Shown here: positions 1 through 5,364 of the stretch, piece by piece
How positions within the stretch are numbered: the stretch's first letter is position 1
Layout: each line of letters starts with the position of its first letter
Assembly: GCA_035540935.1 (NCBI GenBank)
Contig: DATLFS010000066.1
Span: forward strand, 1-6,458
Origin: DATLFS01 sp035540935
Lineage (GTDB): Bacteria > Actinomycetota > CADDZG01 > WHSQ01
Direction of reading: 5' to 3'
DNA: 6,458 nt
Notes under the pieces: generated by a model
Told to the model about the DNA's origin: nothing
What the model saw: the letters and a program-made list of their open reading frames with translations, nothing else
The model's database searches: none
Program-made: the position numbers and the translations under genes

Positions 1-380
1 GCATCACCCCATCTCTGCAGCGCCTCCGCGTAGGCGAGCGGGTCGCCGCCGGACGCGAGGGACCGCTCCGCCTCAACGACGGCCGCCGCCGCGCTCCGAA
101 CCTGCTCCGGCGCGTGCTCCAGGAGAAAGGAGCGGAGCGTCGTCGAGGCGTCCCGAGCCACGAACTGCCTCATGAAGGCGACCCGGCCGCCGCGGCGGAC
201 GCTCCCACCGCCCGGCTCGAGCTCTCCCGCCAGGATCCGCAACAGCGTCGTCTTGCCGACCCCGTTCACGCCGACGAGCGCGACGTGGGCGCCCTGCGGC
301 ACCTTGAACGAGACGTCGGAAAAGAGCACGCGCCCACCTGGTAGCGCGTAGCTGAGCTGATCGACCTCGAGGGCGCCCAT
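1..380 (-). CDS. ABC-F family ATPase, N-terminal part (cut by window edge)
   Basis: Reading the minus strand from the ATG at 380-378 gives about 126 codons with no stop, so the gene continues past the left edge. The protein begins MGALEVDQLSYALPGGRVLF and has a Walker A motif, GVNGVGKT, at residues 37-44, followed by LLRILAGELEP. A Q-loop glutamine (MRQ, Q72) sits in the usual place. The stretch around residues 115-126 (YAEALQRWGD) resembles the tryptophan-containing segment after the first Q-loop in ABC-F proteins. This family has two ATPase domains and no membrane segments; members act on the ribosome as translation factors or resistance proteins. The second domain and linker are outside the window, so the subfamily (EttA, Uup or ARE type) cannot be decided. 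An in-frame TGA lies about 70 nt upstream of the ATG. No convincing Shine-Dalgarno precedes the start, so a leaderless mRNA or the in-frame TTG nine bases upstream are alternatives. The gene is divergent from recQ. Confidence 0.85.
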   Translation of the reverse strand, partial: MGALEVDQLSYALPGGRVLFSDVSFKVPQGAHVALVGVNGVGKTTLLRILAGELEPGGGSVRRGGRVAFMRQFVARDASTTLRSFLLEHAPEQVRSAAAAVVEAERSLASGGDPLAYAEALQRWGD

Positions 381-478
381 CGCGGACAAGGATGCCGGGT
401 GACGGAACCGCAGGCTGTCCCGCCGCCGACACCGGCGAAAGCAGGTTCAGAAGGTGCCGCAGCGGGCAGAACGGCTCG

Positions 479-2113
479 GTGGCCGATCCGAAGCACGAAC
501 GCGATCTACGCCGTATCGCCCGCGAGCGATTCGGCTACGAAGACCTCCTCCCGGGTCAGGAAGAGGCGATGCGCGCCGTCACGGAGGGCGCGGACACGCT
601 TGTGGTGATGCCGACCGGGAGCGGCAAGTCCGCCATCTACCAGGTCCCCGCCTTGCTGATCGACGGTCCAACGCTGATCGTGTCACCACTGATCGCCCTG
701 CAGCGCGACCAGGTGGAGGGCTTGCGGGACGACGGGTCCCGCGATGCCGCCCTGCTGAACTCGACCCTGCCGGACGCCGAGCGGGAAAGCACGCTCGACG
801 CCTTCGCCGCACGCGACCTCGAGTACCTCATGGTCGCTCCCGAGCAGCTGGCAGATCCGCAGCTCGTGGCGCGGCTCTCGGAAGGTAAGCCCTCCTTGTT
901 CGTCGTGGACGAGGCGCACTGCATCAGCTCGTGGGGCCACGATTTCCGCCCCGACTACCTCCGACTTGCCGCGGTAGCCCGCGAGCTCGGACGTCCGCCG
1001 ATCCTCGCGCTGACGGCGACCGCCGCACCCATCGTGCGCGACGAGATCGTGAACGCCTTGGGCATGCAGGACCCCTGCGTGATCGTGCAGGGGTTCGACC
1101 GGCCGAACATCCACCTCTCGGTCCAGCACTTCGCCGACGAGCAGGTGAAGGTCGACGCGCTCTACGAAGCGGCCGCCGATGCGGACAAGCCCGGGATCGT
1201 CTACGTCGCAACACGGCGGGAGGCGGAGGATCTCGCCGGCAGGCTGTGGACCAAGGGGGTGCAGGCGGTCTACTACCACGGCGGCATGACGCGTCGCGAG
1301 CGCGAGGAGGCGCAGGAGGCGTTCATGAACGGAAGCTTCGAGGTGGTGGTCGCCACCTCTGCGTTCGGCATGGGCATCGATAAACCCGACGTGCGCTTCG
1401 TCTTCCACGCCGCGCCGCCGGATTCACTCGACTCGCTCTATCAGGAGGTAGGACGTGCGGGCCGCGACGGGAAGCCTGCTCGCGCGGTGCTCTTCTACAG
1501 GTCCGAGGACCTCGGCTTGAGGCGCTTCTTCGTGGGGGGTAATGGAGGTCGACCCGAACTCATCGAAAGCGTCGTCGCGGCCGTGAGCGGAAAAAAAGTC
1601 GAAGTCGACGCGCTGGCGGAAGAGCTGGACGTGACACGGCGCGCCGTGACCGGCGCGATCAACCTGCTCACACGTCTCGGAGCGGCGGAGCTACGCACCG
1701 ACGGCACTGTGGCCGTGCGGGACGACATCTCCCCCGGTGACGCCGCCGAGCTCGCCCGGCGCGCCGAGGAGACACGACGCCGGATCGAGGACACCCGCAT
1801 CGACATGGTTCGCCAGTACGCCGAGACCACCACCTGCCGCCGCCGGATGATCCTCACGTACTTCGGTGAGGACGTGCACGACAACTGCGGCCACTGCGAC
1901 AACTGCGACTCGGGCAGATCCAAGGCCTCGGCTCCGGAGCCCGGACGCATCCCGGCGAACACCCCGGTACGACACGAGGTCTTCGGTCGGGGGCACGTCG
2001 TGCGCGACGAGGGAGAGCGTCTGGTCGTGCTGTTCGAGGCGCACGGGTACAAGACCCTCGCGGCGAGCCTCGTCCGCGACCAGGGCCTCCTCGACGTGAC
2101 GGGCGCGCCGTAG
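479..2113 (+). CDS. recQ: RecQ-family ATP-dependent DNA helicase with inserted winged helix and C-terminal Tudor-like module
   Basis: This is a 544-residue superfamily 2 3'-5' DNA helicase, expected to work in the cytoplasm on recombination and fork-repair intermediates. Visible motifs, numbered from the GTG start, are motif I PTGSGKS (45-51), DEAH (144-147), the aromatic-rich loop SSWGHDFRP (150-158), motif III LTATA (177-181), motif V ATSAFGMGIDKPD (292-304) and motif VI QEVGRAGRDG (322-331). A zinc site is formed by C453, C470, C473 and C476. Between motif VI and the zinc cysteines lies an extra winged-helix-like segment (about 370-412, LAEELDVTRRAVTGAINLL). There is no recognisable HRDC domain; residues 495-540 (VRHEVFGRGHVV, then GYKTL) resemble the Tudor-like C-terminal module of PcrA/UvrD. 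The frame is open back to an ATG at 392, but the 29 extra residues look non-coding and the family similarity starts just after GTG 479. Neither start has a strong Shine-Dalgarno. Starting at 479 leaves 98 bp between this gene and the divergent ABC-F gene for promoters. Confidence 0.9.
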   Translation: MADPKHERDLRRIARERFGYEDLLPGQEEAMRAVTEGADTLVVMPTGSGKSAIYQVPALLIDGPTLIVSPLIALQRDQVEGLRDDGSRDAALLNSTLPDAERESTLDAFAARDLEYLMVAPEQLADPQLVARLSEGKPSLFVVDEAHCISSWGHDFRPDYLRLAAVARELGRPPILALTATAAPIVRDEIVNALGMQDPCVIVQGFDRPNIHLSVQHFADEQVKVDALYEAAADADKPGIVYVATRREAEDLAGRLWTKGVQAVYYHGGMTRREREEAQEAFMNGSFEVVVATSAFGMGIDKPDVRFVFHAAPPDSLDSLYQEVGRAGRDGKPARAVLFYRSEDLGLRRFFVGGNGGRPELIESVVAAVSGKKVEVDALAEELDVTRRAVTGAINLLTRLGAAELRTDGTVAVRDDISPGDAAELARRAEETRRRIEDTRIDMVRQYAETTTCRRRMILTYFGEDVHDNCGHCDNCDSGRSKASAPEPGRIPANTPVRHEVFGRGHVVRDEGERLVVLFEAHGYKTLAASLVRDQGLLDVTGAP

Positions 2114-2159
2114 AACTCAGCACGCCCCCACTTTCCTCTGGTGTTCACGCTCCGGACGC

Positions 2160-2221
2160 GGCGGAGACACCGCCTCGGATTAGCTTGGGGTCGCCTCGGC
2201 TCGCGCTCGATGCTCCGAGCG
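2160..2221. repeat. Two short inverted repeats and an 8-bp direct repeat downstream of recQ
   Basis: GGCGG (2160-2164) pairs with CCGCC (2170-2174) across a 5-nt loop, and CGCTCG (2204-2209) pairs with CGAGCG (2216-2221) across a 6-nt loop. The octamer CGCCTCGG occurs at 2171-2178 and again at 2192-2199, exactly 21 bp apart, or two turns of B-DNA. These may be RNA structures in the recQ 3' end or binding sites ahead of the next gene. In GC-rich DNA short repeats of this size also arise by chance, so functional meaning is uncertain. Confidence 0.35.
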
Positions 2222-2224
2222 CCC

Positions 2225-2257
2225 GGAAGAGGCTCGGCTCCCCCCCGAGCCTCTTCC
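2225..2257 (+). terminator. 13-bp perfect hairpin, likely recQ terminator without U-tract
   Basis: GGAAGAGGCTCGG (2225-2237) is perfectly complementary to 2245-2257 across a 7-nt C-rich loop (CTCCCCC). It lies 111 bp after the recQ stop and 79 bp before the next plus-strand gene. The stem is strong, but no T-run follows on either strand. Intrinsic terminators lacking a U-tract have been proposed in GC-rich actinobacteria. Alternatively it is a structured leader or a protein-binding palindrome for the downstream gene. Confidence 0.5.
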
Positions 2258-2285
2258 CGCGCCGGGGCGCCAAGAATTCGCCGGG

Positions 2286-2314
2286 TGGTCACGTTGTGTC
2301 CGCTTCTGGATAAC
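2286..2314 (+). promoter_or_regulatory. Weak candidate promoter for the HAD-phosphodiesterase gene
   Basis: TGGTCA (2286-2291) matches TTGACA at four of six positions, and GATAAC (2309-2314) matches TATAAT at four of six, with 17 bp between them. Transcription would begin near 2321, giving a leader of roughly 16 nt before the ATG at 2337. The element follows the hairpin at 2225-2257, consistent with a separate transcript. This is a motif match by eye only, and such matches are common by chance. Confidence 0.25.
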
Positions 2315-2336
2315 GAACGTCCTTAAGCCTGACGAC

Positions 2337-3851
2337 ATGAACACCTCAACCTCGCGCCCCGCGGCCCGGACGACAGCGCCTCACTGGATGGCCGATCTGG
2401 CCCGGCACTACGAGCAGATGACGCGCGCCTATCCCGAGGACACGCTATGCATCGTCTTCGACATCGACGGAACGATCCTCGACATGCGGTACATGGTCGT
2501 TCACTGCCTCATCGGATTCGATCGCGTGCACGGGACCGAGTACTTCAGAGGGCTCACTGCCGAGGACGTCGACGTCCACGAGAATCGGATCGAGGACTTC
2601 CTGAAGGCACGCGGACTGCCGTCGAACGCGAGGGAAAACATCCTGCGGTGGTACCTGCAACACCTGTGGGAGCCGCGATCCGTACTGGCCGGATGCCGTC
2701 CGTACCGCGGCGTCCTCGGTGTGATCCGCTGGTTCCAGCTCCAATCCCGCACGATCGTCGCCCTGAACACTGGTCGTCCGGAAGCCCTGCGCGACATCAC
2801 GTTGCAGTCACTGAACCAGGTGGGACAAGCGTACCGGGTGGCGTTCGAGAGCAGCGCCCTGTGCATGAACCCGAACGGTTGGAACGTCCGCGTACAGGAC
2901 GCCAAGATCGAGGCGCGACGTGACCTCCAAGATCGCGGATATCGGGTCGTCGCGGTGGTGGACAACGAACCAGCGAACCTCGCCGCCATGGCGGAAGCCG
3001 ATGAAACGCACGAGGTCATGTTCTTCCACGCAGATACGATCTTCGAGTCGCAGCGAGACGCGCTCCCGCGTCATGTGGGAGGCGGCGACTACGCGCTTTC
3101 GGCATTGATCCGGGAAGAGGATCTGAGTCAACGGGTCCTGTTCGTCTGGCACGGGATCAATGACGAGGCCAATCTCAGGCAATTCCTCACGTCGCGCGTC
3201 ACGCGGGCAGAATGCGACGTGCGGCTCGATCCACTGGGCCGTCTCGTGCTGCGACACGACTCGTTCGAACAGACACCGTGGAGCCGTGCGGAACATCCTT
3301 TCCTACTGGAAGACTGCCTCGGGATCCTGAAGGAGCGGGGGCGAGCCGTTGCGCTGGACCTGAAAGAGGAGGGGCTCCTCGACCGTTGCCTGCAAGCGCT
3401 CGTACGCGCCGGATTCGCGGAATCCGAGGTCTCGTTCACGGGGACGATCGACGTTCTGAACGAACCGGCGGTGCACCAGATCCGGTCGATCATGCCCGGC
3501 GCCGACATCACGGTCCCTGCCGGCTTCCTCGCCCCACTGATCCTGTCGGGCACTGCGCTGATAGACGCGGTCCTGGCAGAACTGGCGCGTTGGGGTATCA
3601 ACGGACTCTCGCTCGCATGGTCGACGCCCGGCATCCGCCGCGTGCTCGACGAGTTGGACGAGCGGGGATGGAGGGTCGACATCTTCGGCGTAGATGATCT
3701 CGAAACGTTCCTCGAAGCCGCCCTGCTTCTGCCGCGAGCCGTCGTCGCCGACTTCAACTTCCCCGACTGGCACTACTACGGTCGCGGTTCCGGCGAACGC
3801 CACGCGTTCCACCGGTACCGGCTCGCCGAAGAGACGGTCATCGGGCGATGA
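2337..3851 (+). CDS. Putative bifunctional protein: HAD-like phosphatase domain fused to GDPD/menorin-like phosphodiesterase barrel
   Basis: This 504-residue protein has no signal peptide or membrane segment, so it is probably cytoplasmic. Residues about 38-250 carry HAD-superfamily motifs: motif I FDIDGT (D42 nucleophile, D44 acid/base), motif II LNTGR (T145), motif III lysine K190 (DAKIEARR) and motif IV DNE (D209). A mostly helical cap of about 95 residues sits between motifs I and II. From about residue 268 a second domain begins (LFVWHGINDEANL). H272, E292-C293-D294, H307-D308 and D341-L-K343 follow the order of the catalytic and metal-binding residues of glycerophosphodiester phosphodiesterases. 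Later segments (SFTGTIDVL, LSLAWST) recall FAM151/menorin proteins of the same PLC-like barrel fold. If both are active, the barrel could split a phosphodiester and the HAD domain remove the resulting phosphate; the substrate is unknown. ATG 2337 has no clear Shine-Dalgarno. The TGA is 3 bp from the convergent arsC stop. The HAD assignment is firm, the barrel assignment moderate. Confidence 0.8.
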   Translation: MNTSTSRPAARTTAPHWMADLARHYEQMTRAYPEDTLCIVFDIDGTILDMRYMVVHCLIGFDRVHGTEYFRGLTAEDVDVHENRIEDFLKARGLPSNARENILRWYLQHLWEPRSVLAGCRPYRGVLGVIRWFQLQSRTIVALNTGRPEALRDITLQSLNQVGQAYRVAFESSALCMNPNGWNVRVQDAKIEARRDLQDRGYRVVAVVDNEPANLAAMAEADETHEVMFFHADTIFESQRDALPRHVGGGDYALSALIREEDLSQRVLFVWHGINDEANLRQFLTSRVTRAECDVRLDPLGRLVLRHDSFEQTPWSRAEHPFLLEDCLGILKERGRAVALDLKEEGLLDRCLQALVRAGFAESEVSFTGTIDVLNEPAVHQIRSIMPGADITVPAGFLAPLILSGTALIDAVLAELARWGINGLSLAWSTPGIRRVLDELDERGWRVDIFGVDDLETFLEAALLLPRAVVADFNFPDWHYYGRGSGERHAFHRYRLAEETVIGR

Positions 3852-3854
3852 TGC

Positions 3855-4280
3855 CTACGCAGAACCGCCTGCGTCCTCCAACCGCTCCAGCAGCTCGTGC
3901 ACGCGGCGGTCGATCTCGTCTCGGATGGCTCGAACTTCCTCGACAGGCTTACCGGCCGGGTCCGGAAGCTGCCAGTCGAGGTACGTCTTGCCCGGGTAGA
4001 CGGGGCAGGCATCACCGCAACCCATGGTGATCACCACATCGGCGGTCTTTACGGCCTCATCGCTCAGGGGCTTCGGGAATTCCTTCGACAGGTCGACGCC
4101 GATCTCTGCCATCACTTCCCGTACCCCCGGATGGATCTCGTCCGCGGGGGCCGAGCCCGCGGAACGGACGGCCACGCCACCGTGCGCGGCTCGATCCAGC
4201 AGAGCGGCGGCCATCTGGGAGCGCCCGGCGTTGTGGACGCAGACGAACAGAACCTCGGGGACGTCGTTCATCTCTCGCAC
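3855..4280 (-). CDS. arsC: Arsenate reductase, low-molecular-weight PTP fold, probably mycothiol-dependent
   Basis: The product is a 141-residue cytoplasmic enzyme predicted to reduce arsenate to arsenite. The P-loop is C14-V-H-N-A-G-R20-S, the CX5R signature of the low-molecular-weight phosphatase fold, with C14 the nucleophile. The segment MGCGDACPVYPGK (86-98) and LDWQLPDPAGK (101-111), with D107 the likely general acid, resemble the actinobacterial enzymes that use mycothiol and mycoredoxin; C88 and C92 are the other cysteines. The frame stays open upstream to an ATG at 4391, but that lies inside the tRNA gene and cannot be the real start. GTG 4280 is preferred because AGGTGAAGG sits 7 nt upstream; ATG 4271, giving 138 residues, is the alternative. 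No arsR regulator, efflux pump or other ars gene is in view. Transcription may come from the tRNA promoter 69 nt upstream or from an unseen promoter. A general tyrosine phosphatase role is less likely given the GCGDACP segment. Confidence 0.88.
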   Translation of the reverse strand: MREMNDVPEVLFVCVHNAGRSQMAAALLDRAAHGGVAVRSAGSAPADEIHPGVREVMAEIGVDLSKEFPKPLSDEAVKTADVVITMGCGDACPVYPGKTYLDWQLPDPAGKPVEEVRAIRDEIDRRVHELLERLEDAGGSA

Positions 4281-4287
4281 GCTAGTG

Positions 4288-4296
4288 CCTTCACCT
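4288..4296 (-). promoter_or_regulatory. Ribosome binding site deciding the arsC GTG start
   Basis: On the minus strand AGGTGAAGG ends 7 nt before GTG 4280. The later ATG at 4271 has only a purine run (GAGAG) directly against it, too close to act as a Shine-Dalgarno, so this site favours the GTG. Confidence 0.55.
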
Positions 4297-4349
4297 GAAT
4301 GCGACGTGAACGAGGCGCGGCTGGCATGTGGCCCGGGATTGCATGAGGG

Positions 4350-4422
4350 TGGACCCGAGGGGAATCGAACCCCTGACCTCTTCCATGCCATGGAAGCGCT
4401 CTACCAACTGAGCTACGGGCCC
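4350..4422 (-). tRNA. tRNA-Ala, anticodon GGC
   Basis: The minus strand folds into a complete 73-nt cloverleaf. The acceptor stem is GGGCCCG with CGGGTCC and contains the G3:U70 wobble pair, the main identity element for alanyl-tRNA synthetase. The D stem is GCTC/GAGC with the loop AGTTGGTA, and the anticodon stem is CTTCC/GGAAG around loop ATGGCAT. The anticodon GGC (4389-4387) reads GCC and GCU alanine codons; GCC is heavily used in the neighbouring genes. The T stem is AGGGG/CCCCT with loop TTCGATT, and the discriminator is A73. The 3' CCA is not encoded (CCC follows A73), so a CCA-adding enzyme is needed. The gene lies 41 bp downstream of the arginine-rich gene and 69 bp upstream of arsC, on the same strand. 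Confidence 0.97.
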
Positions 4423-4435
4423 CGGAGTGCGAGCG

Positions 4436-4441
4436 ATGCTA
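4436..4441 (-). promoter_or_regulatory. Candidate -10 box for tRNA-Ala
   Basis: TAGCAT on the minus strand fits TANNNT and lies 13 nt before the first base of the tRNA, which would give a primary transcript with a leader of about 6 nt. No convincing -35 box lies 17-18 bp upstream, so the tRNA could instead be cut from the upstream operon transcript. Confidence 0.28.
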
Positions 4442-4463
4442 ACAGAGGCGTTTGGCGCGGCCG

Positions 4464-5000
4464 CTATCCGGAGCTCGGCGCGCCGCCGCCTCCCCCGCCG
4501 CGACGCTTACGTCCGCGACGGCGCCGCCTTTTCGGGGAACGCTGCTCCTCGGCGTCTTCCGAGCCCACGCGCGGCGGCGCGGGAGCCTTCTCTCGCACCG
4601 CGCCCGTCGGTCCCCTCCTCACCTGCTGCGGGTCGGCGTCCTGACGTTCGACCACCGCCGCGGCCCTGCCGTTCTTCTCCTCCGCGACCTTGATCGTGAT
4701 CCGATACTCCTGCGGGTACAACGGCACGCCGTATTCCGACTGCAGCTCGCGGATGATCTCGTCGACGTCCTGACCGTCGGGATCGCGGGTGAGTGGCGCA
4801 TCGCGCGGGGTCCGGTAGCCGGCAAGGATCGACTCGAGCGTAGCCGTCTGCGGCCCGGATCGATCGCCTCCTCGGCGGCGTCGTCTGCGACGCCGCGTAC
4901 CTGTCGTCTCCGGCTGGCTCTTCGCCGCGGTCGGTTCGGAGGGGCGTCCCTCGCCGGCGCCGCGACGCCGCTTACGTCGCCTTCGCCGCGGCTCTGTCAT
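4464..5000 (-). CDS. Small arginine-rich basic protein of unknown function, downstream of rsfS
   Basis: I do not recognise a named family. The 178-residue product has three arginine-rich blocks: PRRRRRKRRR near the N-terminus, TRRRRRRRRGG around residues 35-45, and PKRRRRRGRKRR before a glycine run and the end PSSG. Between them is a compact, more ordinary segment (about 52-118: TLESILAGYRTP, DEIIRELQSEYGVPLYPQEY, RITIKVAEE) that looks folded. Arginine blocks with glycines suggest nucleic-acid or ribosome binding, which is inference. It starts inside rsfS (29-nt overlap), with GAGGG 11 nt before the ATG, so it is probably translated in the same operon. Arginine codons within the blocks vary (CGG, CGT, CGC, CGA, AGA), arguing against simple triplet expansion. 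The uneventful frame, overlap and Shine-Dalgarno support a real gene, although high GC lengthens spurious frames and the antisense frame is also long. Confidence 0.65.
   Translation of the reverse strand: MTEPRRRRRKRRRGAGEGRPSEPTAAKSQPETTGTRRRRRRRRGGDRSGPQTATLESILAGYRTPRDAPLTRDPDGQDVDEIIRELQSEYGVPLYPQEYRITIKVAEEKNGRAAAVVERQDADPQQVRRGPTGAVREKAPAPPRVGSEDAEEQRSPKRRRRRGRKRRGGGGGGAPSSG
4875..4896. repeat. 9-bp perfect inverted repeat inside the arginine-rich coding sequence
   Basis: GCGGCGTCG (4875-4883) pairs perfectly with CGACGCCGC (4888-4896) around a 4-nt loop. On the minus strand it falls in the codons of the second arginine block. It may simply follow from arginine codon composition (CGN on one strand, NCG on the other), or may form a stable mRNA hairpin. 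Confidence 0.45.
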
Positions 5001-5364
5001 CGTCTTCGAATCCCTCGTCGAAACGCTCGGAAGGCGCGTCTGCCCACAGCCGCTCGAGGTCGTAGTAGTCGCGCTCTTCGCGGTGGAAGATGTGAACGAC
5101 GAAATCTACGTAGTCGAGGAGGACCCACCTCGCCTCGCGCTCGCCCTCGCGGCGGAAGGGGCTCAACCGGAACCCCTCGCGGAGTCGCTTGTCGACCTCG
5201 TCTGCGATCGTCTTCACCTGCCGCTCGGTGTTCCCGCTGCAGATGAGGAAGTGGTCGGTGATGACGAGCTGGCGAGAGACGTCGAGGATGGTGATGTCCG
5301 CCGCTTTCTTGTCCGCCGCGGCGTGAGCGGCCGCTCGTACTGCCTCGGTTGCTGTTGTGGTCAT
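4972..5364 (-). CDS. rsfS: Ribosome silencing factor RsfS (RsfA/Iojap family)
   Basis: RsfS binds ribosomal protein uL14 on the large subunit and blocks joining of the small subunit, lowering translation when nutrients are short. The 130-residue protein shows the family pattern: DITILDVS (23-30), then ITDHFLICSGNTERQVKTIA (35-54), then W80-VLLDYVDFVVHIF (to F93), then YYDLERLWADAP (100-111). Length is typical apart from a 19-residue tail (112-130) rich in Asp, Glu and Ala. The ATG at 5364 overlaps the stop of the upstream LytR_C gene in an ATGA arrangement. No Shine-Dalgarno is visible, so translation is probably coupled to the upstream gene. The following arginine-rich gene starts within its last codons. 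This position after a LytR-type gene is common in actinobacteria and supports the assignment. Confidence 0.95.
   Translation of the reverse strand: MTTTATEAVRAAAHAAADKKAADITILDVSRQLVITDHFLICSGNTERQVKTIADEVDKRLREGFRLSPFRREGEREARWVLLDYVDFVVHIFHREERDYYDLERLWADAPSERFDEGFEDDDRAAAKAT

Noticed and set aside
73..432. 119-codon minus-strand frame overlapping the ABC-F start
   Set aside because: It is an out-of-frame shadow of the ABC-F gene, whose real frame has Walker A and Q-loop motifs but is open at the window edge.
392..478. 29-residue N-terminal extension of RecQ from ATG 392
   Set aside because: The extension has no domain similarity, AAGG abuts the ATG with no spacing, and it would use up nearly all of the divergent promoter space. 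It is kept only as an alternative.
683..1408. 241-codon minus-strand open frame inside recQ
   Set aside because: It is antisense to clear helicase motifs, has biased low-complexity composition and no recognisable domain; long shadow frames are expected at this GC content.
1495..2292. 265-codon minus-strand open frame across the recQ 3' end and intergenic gap
   Set aside because: It is rich in Arg, Ser and Thr without family features, and overlaps the conserved zinc-site coding sequence in antisense.
4297..4349. Promoter for arsC with TTCACG as a -35 box
   Set aside because: The hexamer 17 bp downstream, CACTAG, matches TATAAT poorly and falls in the spacer between the Shine-Dalgarno and the start codon.
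4281..4391. Upstream extension of arsC to an ATG at 4391, adding 37 residues before the GTG start
   Set aside because: The extension lies partly inside the tRNA-Ala gene, does not resemble ArsC, and the family match begins just after GTG 4280, which has its own Shine-Dalgarno.
4350..4422. tRNA as a possible integration site for a mobile element
   Set aside because: There is no integrase, no direct repeat of the tRNA 3' end and no change of gene content beside it within the window.
4452..5246. 264-codon plus-strand open frame over rsfS and the arginine-rich gene
   Set aside because: It is antisense to the well-supported rsfS; its Arg/Ala/Ser-rich composition reflects the complement of the GC-rich codons.
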